From positions 5,394,001-5,458,000 of the forward strand of contig NC_057791.1 in the NCBI RefSeq assembly GCF_014905175.1: a stretch of DNA of 64,000 nucleotides. The letters are read 5' to 3'. Positions within the stretch are counted from its first letter, which is position 1; each line of letters starts with the position of its first letter. This document shows positions 36,301-48,021 of this stretch, piece after piece. The DNA is from Aphidius gifuensis. Taxonomy: Eukaryota > Arthropoda > Insecta > Hymenoptera > Braconidae. Under the pieces are notes generated by a model. The model was not told where the DNA came from. It saw only the letters and a program-made list of their open reading frames with translations, and ran no database searches. A program made the position numbers and the translations under genes.

Positions 36301-39300
36301 CCCTACGAACTTTATTGTTAATTCTCAGCTATCCCAGTTCCCAACCGAATTCGACATAAAATCACATAAAATTGACTTTTAATTTCTACCCAAGTTGTAC
36401 TGCATGCAAGACATGTCTTCAAGAGCTTACTTCAAAAATTTTCCACCATTAAAATAATACTGCAACAAGGGCCATCTTTTCAATCAATCTCTCCTAGACT
36501 AAAAAACCCTTCCAAAGAATCAAAATATTCTCCACAAAAAACAAAATAAAAATCCGAAATAATTTTTATATAAAAATTTTGTTCTCATGGCGATCTGAGT
36601 ATAAACAATATACATACAATATGTATACGCATAATTGTATTATGATTAATATACATATACCGGAGGGTAGTTTATTGGTTACCCAAGTGAATTGGCATTT
36701 AACAGTAAACGAAACGCCCCCACATTAAATGGGGTTCGTATAACGTAATTATGAGTGTTAGTATATAAAAGTATATATATAATAGACACACATAAACACA
36801 GTGCCTTAGCAAAATCGACAATTGCACGTATCGTTGAATTTTTGGATCAAGATAAACCGCCCGTCGGCGTAAACAAAGCGTCCGGTCTGGGCAATTGTAA
36901 TAGAGGCCAATTGTATAGCTTGATGTAAACACATAAATGTCTTGAGAGGTCGGGGTAATTTTTTTTTTATTTTTTTTACTACTAACCATGTGTTTTGTGT
37001 GAATATAATACCTATATGTGTATATATGTATAAACCAAAATCGTCACATCGTTGTGTGTATAACAAGAAAATTATGGGGCGGCTGTTCGTTCGGGCGCGC
37101 GACACAATCATTTCGATCGGTATTGAGATTAAAAAATTTTTATTCAATTTTCTATTATATTCATGTTTCATTATTGTTGATCAAAATAAAATTGACGACA
37201 CTATTTTTTATGTAGGAAAATAATAGATACAATATAGATACAAAAACGATCACTAAAATGCCTTTTTCACAATGTGAATGTATCGTGATTGTTATCTTGT
37301 TTTATTTATTTATTTTTTTTTGTATTATTATTGTTACTTGAATCTAATGATAGATCAATTTATTTATGATTTTTATTATTTTCATTGTGATGATATATAA
37401 ATTATTGAAGATTTTAGTTGTAAGATGAATTTTTAAATTTTACTTTACATACTTACACACGTTTTAAAAGATTTTTTTTTTAAGATAAAAAATATTTGAC
37501 GTGTTCATGCATAATATGTATCAACTCAGGTTTCGCGTTTAAATTTTTTGTTGATCTTTTGTTGTGTATATATTTATTTTGAATGAGCATTGCGTATATA
37601 TATGAATTTTATGAGATATATGTGTTGAAGTTTAAATAGCTTCATATAGCAAAAATACAACTTGCAATATTTAATTTTGATCGAGGTATTATGCTTTATA
37701 CAAATGACTGAAATTTAAAAAAAAAAAAATGATATTTGCTGTGCTTTATTTATGATTCACGAATATGGTAATATTTTTTTGAAAAATTATTCATGTATGT
37801 AAAGATACAGTTGTTCAAATAAAGGTGCAATAATTTTTGAATATATGGAAATTTAAATTTTTGAAACTACTGTCACTTTTGGAGATTGCTACTGATCTCA
37901 TAATCAGTCATTGAAAAATTATTAAAACAAAAATAAAAACAATATTTTGTACGTTTTTTTAGAATACATATTTAATTGCTCTCAAATTATTTTTAATTTA
38001 TAAATAATTTAAGAATTTTCATTGTGGCTAAATAAATTATTAAAAATTATAAAATTAATTTTTTAATTTTATTTTACATCCCTAAACACGTGTTCTAAAT
38101 AATTCAAAGTAAAAAAATATTTTTCTTTTTATATTTATTAATAAAGAATGTGTTGATATTTTTGCAAAAAATGATCATTTGATATGAAGCTTTCTAATAT
38201 ATCGATTATCATATTATAAAATAATTATTGAATGTGAAATTTTTTCTCACCTGATTCTGCGCATTTTGCTCGGCCATGGCTTTCTCCTTGGCCTGACGTT
38301 TACACTTATATCGATGATTTTGAAACCAGATCTTGACCTATAAACACAAAGTAAAAAAAAAAATTTTTTAATTTTATTTTACACTGAGAAATATGATTAT
38401 TTCATAAAAATATATATATATGTTCAAGTAGCAAACACTCGAGTACACTACAATATATAATATTCAACGAATATTCTCGTCAGGTAAAAATATATATATA
38501 TGTATATCGAGATCAAGTTGTTTTTGTAGGACTGACATTGACAAGCACATTTTGTGGTTGGTCTATTCGACCCTTATATACTATAAACGCTTTGCCACAC
38601 GTTAAGCCCATAATCCAACATTTAAAGCCTTCTCCTTTTTTGGAAAAAATAAAAATCTATGTTATTTTTTATCTTTCAAACAAATTATACGTGAGAAAAT
38701 TTATTTTTATATCATAAATAAATAAAATAATATTACGTGTAAATTTAAAATTCAAAAAAATTTAATTTAAATATTTTTTTTTCGGTTTTTTTTAGTTTAC
38801 ATGTGGATTTTTTATTTTTTTAAATCACTATTTTTCATTTTCAATACTTTGAAGAATTGTTAAATAATTATAGGTAGTTTTAAAAATTCATATAAGTTAT
38901 TGAATTCAAAAAAAAAATCAGAATTACGAAAAAAGATAAATATTGTTTAAGAATATATTCATGCACAATTTGATAAATCATCAATCAGCGTGACCCGTAA
39001 ACTACAAGTGATGATAAAAATAAAATAAAAAAAAAAAAAGCATAAGGCCCTGTATGTGGGCCCCCATATGTTGTTGGGTTTTCTCAAGTAGCTGTAATAA
39101 CTTGCGTTTGGCCCCCACAGTTTTTTTTTTTTTTTATATTTCTTTTGGTATATATTGTCCAGACTATATGAACCCTCTACTCTCTACTTTGTCTGTTGTA
39201 TTTTCATTGTTCACCACCTCAAGAACCCCTGTTCGATAAATAAAATATACCGAGGGTGTACTAAATAATCGTCCAGTTTAATAGACCGTACAGCCGAGAT

Positions 39301-42300
39301 CATAAATTGACGTACTCTTTTCTAATCATATAATTATTAATTTATATAAATTATTATCTTGAATATAAACATTTTTTTTTGACACAAAAAATAACTCAAA
39401 TTATTAAATACTTAAATCACTTAGTAAAGTGATAAGTTTAAATATTTTTTTTTATTTTTGTATATTAAAATTCATATTTTCTTCATATAACTTGTGTATC
39501 CTAAAAAAAGTTTAAAAAAATTTGTCCCAAAGACCTTGGTGTTCTCTTGAAATTTACCTGACACGAGAGAATGTTGTTGATTCGGGACCAGCAGCATTTA
39601 AAAGACTATAGACATTTACCAAAGATATTTTCTTTTGTCTGGATAGTTTACACAAGGCACTGAAGCATCACCACATCAGAGCTACCTAACTTCCGATTAA
39701 CTCTCAAAGACTTTTAAATTTTGCTTAGTTGATTTTTATTTATTTATTTTAGTTTTTTTATTTGAGAATCAGGTATGAACAAATAACTGACCACCCACAT
39801 TATATATTTTCTACAGACAAATTATTTTAAATTAATCTCAATAACGCAGGTTTCTTTTTTTTTTTTTTTTCTTCTTCTGCACTGACAGCTATTAAATAAT
39901 AAATATATATTGCATCCTCTTGACATTTGAAATTTGACAAAAAAAGGGTTGTATATCTTATCATTAGCATTTGGGACTATCATAAGATCTTGAATAACAT
40001 TACATATTCAACATCTAAGATCGTTTTAAACGACCCCATGATTTCGTCTTGGATATACTTGATGACAGCATCAAAAAGGTGGCTATAGAATGTTTGTTAA
40101 CGCCCTCCTATGAATTTACAACAAGCCAAAACAAATTTACAATAAAATATTTTATCAAATAATTTTTTAAAATCAAATTTTTTTTTATCATCTTCTTCAT
40201 TGTCTTTTTTATTTATTGAATTATCAAAAAAATAAGAAAAAAAAAACAAATTAAATTTCTTAAAAAACAATTATTCTATACACTGAGAAAAAAAATTTCC
40301 ATAAATGAAAAAAAAGCTTGTTTGTTTAAAAAAAAAATATATAAATATTCCATCAGCTTTATTGCATCGGTAGCAATTTTTTTCATTTTTAATCATAAAA
40401 AATTTTTGTCAATAAATAATTTCTTTAGTACATGTCACAGACCTTTTAGAGTAAAAAAAATTATTTTTTAAATTTATATACAAATCTCATGTCAATTTGA
40501 AATAAAAATTATAAAAATTAAAAAATCTATTTGATTTGAATTGACCGTTTTTTTTTTTAAATAAACTAAAATATACTTCTAAATTATAAAAAAAAATCCT
40601 GATAGTTTTTAAAAACTTTTCAAGTCAAAAATACTTGTTACTAGACATGCAAAGTTTTTTTGTTTTAGTGTTTCTATACGTTGATTATAAATCTCAATTA
40701 TAACTGAAAGGACATCGTGGATAATTAATGGAGTTACAACAGCAACTGGTTGATTTATCGATAAGTCATGATTACTAATGCTGGGTATTACTTGTGTGTC
40801 AATTCAAGTACAATAAATAATTGAATGGTTATTAATCTCAGTAAATCCAGGTGTCTTGTCAGGCACTGAATAATATATCATTCAAAATATATATCTACTC
40901 AAATTAGTAAACACCAAATATTGACTTAAATTTAATTTAAAAAATAATATAACAGACAGCTTATTGGTTATCATCAATCATCCATCAATATATAATTAAA
41001 AATTGTATATCAAAATTGATTGAGTTATCTATAAAATCAACATTATTTTATATTTATTTTGTCTATAGATTTATTTGAGGGTGTCACGTTAACATTCAGC
41101 TTATCTGTCATTGTGTTATATATGTGAAGTTTACCCTTCGTTTCTTTTATACTGAATCCTCCTAACTTTCTCGGGTAATTTAACACATCATCATCAACAA
41201 CTTGTACAGCACATGCACAAATACATATTCACATATATATATATAAAATCTAACCCAAGAATACACAACTACTTTTAACAATAAAAAAAATGAGAATGAC
41301 GTGTGTGTTGTCGTGTTCAAAAACCGAAAGACAATCACTTCTTTTTTTAACAATTGTTTTTCAATTTAATGAAGCTTTTGTTTTTTCCGATATATTCAAT
41401 GACACGTGTCCTTTTTTTTTCATTTTTTATTTATTATTGTTAATTAAAATCTTTTATTCATTTTTATTTTATTAATTATGTAAAGAAAATTTATGAAAAT
41501 GATTATTATTAATTAAATATTTGAAAGAATAAAATTATTTATTTTTTTTTTAATATTTAAATCGAAATTTTTTCTTTTTTTTTCTAATAGAAGTTTACAC
41601 ATTGAAAGTAATTATATTTTATTTACAGAACAAAGTGGCAGTATATATTAAAAAGAATAAAAAAACAGTATATAATTATATTATTTATATACTTTTTATA
41701 TATCATTTTTTAAAATTCATAATTTTTTCTTTATTATTTCAGGAACGCTTGACTCGTCGAAGAATATATAACTTACAGATTAGTTACACGATTTTATTTG
41801 TGTAAAGTAAAGTATATACATAAGAAAGCTTTATCTATATTTTGTGATGGTTAACTTTTTTCATCTCTCTTTCAGAGTGCATACAATTACAAGCATGCAG
41901 ATAAGTGTTTTTTTGAAATTCATTGAGCAAGACCTTTTAGAAAATTTTATTTTTTCATTCACCTTGACTGTAAATGCCGGTGAGTAAGTAAAAGACACCA
42001 GGTCAAAAGCCCTCTAAGGAATTTCTCCTGTTTGCAGTTGCAATGTATGCACCCTCTTGGCTTGCATATATATACTTATCTAATTTTTTTTTCCTCTTTT
42101 TTTTTTTTAATTTAAAATTAATCTGAAATTGTTTTTCATTTTTTTATCAACACCGTTTGATAAAACAGGTAAAATTTAACATTTTATAAAATTTTATATG
42201 ACCAAATTTGAATTAAACATTTAAATTACATAAAAAAAAGCTTCAAATGATTAACTGACATATTCTAAATAATATATTTTTAATTGAATTAAAAATTTTA

Positions 42301-45300
42301 TTTAAAAATTGAATAATAAAAATGATAAATTAATATTTTCTTTTGATTTAAATATTTATTTTGTGTTAAAATAATATAAATTTAAAAATTATTATCATTT
42401 AATATATAAAAATTTGATTAATTTATTTTCAATTTATTTGTAATTATTTATTTTTTCGATGGGCCATGATCGTAAAGTCAAATATTTAATTTCCATTGAA
42501 AGTTGATGTACTGAAGAAATATAAAAATACATGCTGCAGTCATTTCAAACTTTGAAATGAAGGGAAAATATATATACAAAGGGGAATTTACTCGTTCTCT
42601 TCTTCACAAAATTCACTATATATACTATGATTATTATATTTTTATATTTTTTTCATTTTGTTGTTGAATTTCTACGTAGAAACTTTATGCATCCCTGCGC
42701 GTGCATCTCTTAAAATTTTGTAAATATATACTCTCAGTGATATTTTGGTATAAAAAAAATAATAATAAACCTTCAAATTTTCCTGAACTTTTTTCGCGAA
42801 AAAAATAATATAATACCAAGAAATTTATTTTTATTTTCATATACTTTTTATTTTGTTTTATCAGTGTACACAATGATTTAATTTTATTTTTCTTTAAAAC
42901 ACGCACAGTGTATTTTCTTCGCTCAAATTTACTCCAAAAAAATCAAAATTGTTTTTCTAACGTCGTGAATATATTTTATACTTTAAAGTTTATAAATTTT
43001 ATTGATCTATTGACTCATTGATTTGCATAGATTTCTCTATGTATTAAAAATAAAATAATAAATAAAAAATTATTATTAAAAATAAAAAAAGGGATAAAAT
43101 TACTCTGGCATTATAATTTTTCTAATTCTCCACTTGAAACAGCAGCTGGCTTGCCAACCAATCGCAAGACTGATGATGGGTGCTTCCTTTTTTTTTTTTG
43201 ATTTTTTATAATTCATATTTTTATTGTTATTTTCTTTTTTCTTTTTTTTTATATCGTTCTGTCTATAACGCTGATGGTGATCCCTCTCATCCTTTTTACC
43301 ACTGTTTTGTACTTTACACGTCGTTGTGTTCTCGCTTCTTTTGCAACAGTAACAAATAATAACAATGCCAGAATTGGCTAGCCAGTAACAATGGGTACTG
43401 CACTTAAAGTAACAATATGACGACAAAATGGAGGGCCACATCTGTATAGTACATGCGCGATATCAGGGCTTTGCCGCAACAACACAAATGAAATACAAAA
43501 AAACAATATATAATGAAAAAATTTTATATATACATATTTTTTATATTCGTATATGCTTTTATAAATAATATATTTATAAATAAATGAAAGATTAAAATTA
43601 CAAGTATGTATTGAAAATATAATCAAGTAAAAATTTTATTTAAAAAAAAAAAAATAATATATATATTCAAAGTCATTTACTTTCTTTATATTTTCAACTT
43701 TTTTCCACTTCCTGTTTTTATCTTTTTTTTATTTTTTTGCTGTCGATGATGGCAAGTATCCTTCAGCCAGTTTTACTCATCTCAAAAACGAGAACACGAG
43801 TGGCGGGGTGAAGTACATTCGAACTGAAGATTCTTCACAGTGACTTCTCGATGAGATCCGTTACATCGACGGCTCATTAATTCAAAGACGATCCTCAAAA
43901 TGTGCGCACACTCGCGTGCTCGAGTCCACTCAATTTTTTTTCTTACCCTTTTATTTTCTATTTTATATATGTATATAATTTATAAAAATTAAAAGAAAAA
44001 AAAAACATAATCTATTGTTTTGTTTTTCATTGAAAAATTAAACATTGAAATTTGTCGTTTTTATTTATACTTTTCATTTGCCATTTCAAATGACGAAAAA
44101 AATAAAAGTTGTATTCATCTTCAGATGGAGAATATATGTATTTCCGACCGCCGGAAACTATGAGATAATTCAAAAAACATTTCAACAAGATATACATGTA
44201 ATGAACGAGTCTGTCTCTCCATTTTTTTTACCGTCGGAATCATCAGCACTACAGTGTTCAACCAGCCACTCGTTACTAAAATTTCTCTGTTGAAAATCAA
44301 GACTGATTGCAATCAGTTTTATTCTTCTAAAATCTAAATTACATACTATTTGAGTTGTTTTTTCTTTTTTATTTCTTTCTATTCTTTATATTTACCACCG
44401 CTAAATATTCACAAAGAAATGAGAATGATACAATGTCATTAAATATATAAATTTGTTAAATAGTCACATAATAAATTACATGACATATTTCAAAATAAAA
44501 TGACACTGAAGATTGAGTTGCAGACATCAGACTGACAAGCAGACAGATAAACCAGACAATAAAATATATAACATATTTATTGTAAAAGGGGAGATCCCGT
44601 CTACAATCGTGCAGGATGCGACCAATGAACTAAACTTACAATTATTCACTGTCTATGTTCAACTTGAAAGCATATATACAATAAAATTTTATGACATCAA
44701 AAATATATTTATAAAAAAATATTTTAGTTATCGTGTTAAAACTGCTACATGAATTCTTCATGAAAAAAAGTTTATATTTTTGCAAAAATTGGAATCTTTG
44801 ATAGACTCATTTGAGAAGTATAAAAAATATCAGTAAACTTGGCTTTTTTAAATTTTTAAAAATGAACAAACAATATTTAAAATATTAATCATTTGTTTTT
44901 CTGTTTAAATTTTAATAAAGTATTTTTTTTTCATTAAATAATAAACGTCTTTACAAATAAAAAACTTCAAAAATCAATACAACAAAAATTTGAAAGCTTT
45001 AATCTTTATGTAAAAAATCTACCGTCAAAAATTTATGTATATTTTGATTTTCCTCAACTTAAAAGTTATAAATAAATTACAAAAATGTTTAACTTTTTAA
45101 TTGTAATATAACAGAATTATTTTAAAATAGCTACCTTAAATTTTTTATTGATAAAAATGATAAAATTATAAAGCATAATATGCGAGTATGGAATTATCTT
45201 CTCACCCCGTAGCGATGAATCGACTCATGGGTATATTCAATATCGCCAATATATAAAAGAGCGCGATCAAGCGGATTGAATCGAGTAAATATATTTGAAA

Positions 45301-48021
45301 AGATGATATATATATACATATAGAAAATTAATAGTCAGTGGTACCTGCAGCGTCTAAAGCTACCTGCACCCTTGGCAATTAATCTTGTTGCTGGGTAATT
45401 GATCCTCAATAAAGTGAAATTTGTGCCTCCACAAATGTATCATATTACGCATCAATCTAGAATACCAGCTCTATGGGTATTCGACCTTTAATAAATCCAT
45501 CTAGCAAATTATCATCCTCAAAAAACAAAATGTAATTGAGCGCATTCGAACATTTCTGACTCTTATTTTAGTGATTTTAATTTTTAACGCATTTAATTTT
45601 TTGGATTGACATATATAATTTAAAGAAATAGACAATAAGAATTTTAAAAAAATATATATAAAAACGATTTACTAAAATTATAAAAAATTCTTACCTGTGT
45701 AGGTGTTAGATGAATAAGTGATGCAAGATGTTCTCGTTCAGGTGCACTTAAATATTTTTGTTGTTTAAATCGCCTTTCAAGTTCATAAACTTGTGCTTGT
45801 GTAAATAGTACACGTCTTTTTCTTCTTTGTGCTAAAGGAAATTGCATTGAACCAACACCCATACCAACACCAACGCCAACGCCCATACCCATTCCTGATG
45901 ATTTACCAACGTCGGACATTGATTGGCCTACTGAACAACCAGCCATATTGGTCCCACCAGCTGCACCCATCAGTCTTGATACTGCAAAACATATTTATAC
46001 CAGATATAATCATTACTTGTTAATAATTTAAATATAATATTTATTTAAAATGCAATTAAAAAAAAAAAAAAGATTCAACAAGATCACAGATTTAATGAGT
46101 ACAAGCAAGAGATTTAATGTTTGTTGTACAAAGTCATGGTATAATGAATAAGGTAAAAGTCAAAGATCTTGTCTTTGAAGTTATTCAAAACTATTGAAAA
46201 CAAAATAAAGACGATGAGCTTGTCTAAATGCAGTTATAAAAATTCATTTCAGACTGTAAATTTGAGCTACTGAGTGTTTAAGGTTGAAGAAAAAATAATA
46301 AAACAAGCATACAACCCCTCGTCAAAAGTATTTTTTTGAAACTTATTCGGACAGTCTTACAATAAGATTGACTTAAAATCACTTTTGAATGAAAAAAAAA
46401 AATGCATTATCATCGTCTCGGTAACATGGGAGGTCTTATGAAATTATTATAATCACTGTAGTCAGTGAGGCCTCCAAAAAAAAAAACATGGGGAAATAAA
46501 ATATATACTTGAAAAAGGATACAGTGAGATTTACTATTTTTATTTTAAACTTGACATTGACGTGATAGAATACCATAATTAAATTGCAAAGAAATAAATA
46601 TTATAAAAAAAAAAGGCTCAAAAATGCATAAAGTTATTATTCTAAATAAACACATTTAAATTGAGATCAGTTTGCAGGATATGATTTAATATCTCCCCTT
46701 TTTTATACAGTCCATATTACTAAGAAGAGCTTTTGCTTGCTTATATTTGTTTTTACTAAAATCCTTCTATTTTATATCCACGTTGCCGCACGCGTCAGCA
46801 AATCGATATTAAATTTATTTCTATATTTTTCATATACCAATTTAACTGGACAAAAAAAAAAGACTTATTTTTCTATAAAATCGCTAGAAAGATTTGAGGG
46901 TTCGAAAATGAATATATACAGTAACAAAAGAATGGTGTATTGACACAACCATTGGTATGTACCGTCGCTTGTATATGTATATATTTGAAATGTTTGTGGA
47001 CATTGAAAGTTGAAACCGATAGCTGAAAACTGATGCTATATATAGTCCTTTTGGTCTAGGCTTCTAGAGTGATCCTTTTAGAAAATTTTCTTTCGGACAC
47101 GTCTTGATGACACCAGAAAAATCCACAGTATTTAGAATTGGTCACGTATCACATCTACAAGTGTATACTCAAGTACATACAAGGGTCGTCACTACATATT
47201 TTATTTGAAACTTGACGATGTGGATATATTTTTATTCTAACTGTCTTTATAATAATAATAATAATATATAATATAACAAACATGGATAAATACTCACTGG
47301 CAAATCTTGGATCATTAGTTGTTGGTGGTGCTGGAGCATACCAAGGATGATGATGTGATGATACAGCATGTGATCTCATTGGATCAGATGCTGTTGTACT
47401 GCCTGTTACACCAGGACCACCATGATGATATGGTGATAATTCAGCAGTACAATATTGATATTGTGATGATAATTGCATTGCGTAAGGATTTCCCATTGAA
47501 CTCATACCCCCGCCATTACCAATAACTGTACCAGGACCACTGTTACCGTTTGCACCACTTACTGGACCTGGAGTACTACCACCGGGTGTTGAACCCCCAT
47601 GTAACGGTGGACTTCCACTACTAGCGCTTGAGCTTCCCGTATTACCACCAACTCTGGCGCCACAAGCGTTTGTATAGGGTGAACCCTGTGGATGTGATAC
47701 AACACCAACAGCAGCAGCAGCAGCAGCAAGCTCAAGTTTTCTATATGATTCTTCAATTGGTGATAATATATCTGTTACACTAAATGGTGTTGAATGAGCA
47801 CCACCACCTGGTACATGAGATGTATGATGTTTTGGTGATAAACTCATCGCCAAATCAACACCATTGAGATCAGGAAGTAATCCAGTTTGTTCCATTTGTT
47901 GCTGATGTTGTTGCTGTTGTTGTTGTTGTTGTTGTTGTTGCTGTTGTTGTTGATGCTGATGATAGACATTGTTACTACCCTGACTACCAGCGCTTGCACC
48001 ACCCCCACTTCCGCCGCTCAT
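33322..48021 (-). CDS. scro: NK2-class homeobox transcription factor scarecrow (NKX2-1/NKX2-4 orthologue), four exons
   Basis: Minus-strand exons: 48021-47298, 45981-45695, 38337-38251 and 33666-33322, with GT-AG junctions in phase, giving 480 residues. Residues about 23-44 are a polyglutamine tract. A TN-type repressor motif, FSVTDILSPIEESYRKLEL, sits at about 80-98. The homeodomain (about 294-353) starts RRKRRVLFTQAQVYELE and has the helix-3 string KIWFQNHRYK; Tyr54 marks the NK2 class. The NK2-specific domain (SPRRVAVPVLVKDGKPC) begins exon 4, and the C-terminus ends LPLQGRAW, like the vertebrate YGRTW end. The phrase DPRFAISRLMG across the exon 1-2 junction matches NKX2-1 and separates it from vnd/NKX2-2. 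The homeodomain is split between Gln44 and Val45 by a 7.4-kb intron. The protein should bind CAAGTG-type sites in brain and pharynx development. The frame is also open for 24 codons upstream of the chosen ATG, without another ATG. Confidence 0.95.
33667..38250. other. scro intron 3
   Basis: A 4.6-kb intron between the exon ending the homeodomain and the exon with the NK2-specific domain. No gene is seen in it. GC-elevated islands occur at about 34330-34440, 35280-35420, 35570-35650 and 36690-37120. One TCAAGTG motif (minus strand) is at 34790-34796. Most of the rest is A/T low-complexity DNA. Confidence 0.6.
38338..45694. other. scro intron 2, inside the homeodomain
   Basis: A 7.4-kb intron that splits the homeodomain. 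It contains copy 2 of the dispersed repeat (39894-40600). Higher-complexity islands lie at about 39040-39240, 41090-41170, 43120-43470, 43740-43930 and 45190-45500, and are possible enhancers. A TCAAGTG motif (minus strand) is at 43131-43137. No protein or RNA gene is supported. Confidence 0.6.
39894..40600. repeat. Dispersed 0.7-kb repeat, copy 2
   Basis: This is the second copy of the element at 30221-30922, same orientation, inside scro intron 2. The two share long identical runs, including the part around 40100-40400. They differ by small changes such as a shorter T-run near the right end. The high identity in fast-drifting DNA suggests recent spread. Confidence 0.88.
45982..47297. other. 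scro intron 1
   Basis: A 1.3-kb intron between the DPRFA-encoding end of exon 1 and the ISRLMG start of exon 2. It shows only modest islands (about 46690-46800 and 46940-47160) and no gene. Confidence 0.6.
47897..47962. repeat. CAA/CAG triplet tract encoding polyglutamine in scro
   Basis: About 20 glutamine triplets, mostly CAA with some CAG and interrupted by His codons, form a coding microsatellite near the scro N-terminus. It is probably length-polymorphic. Confidence 0.9.

Noticed and set aside
47319..47756. Plus- and minus-strand frames over scro exon 1
   Set aside because: They arise from the low-complexity Gly/Ser/Gln codons of scro read in other frames.
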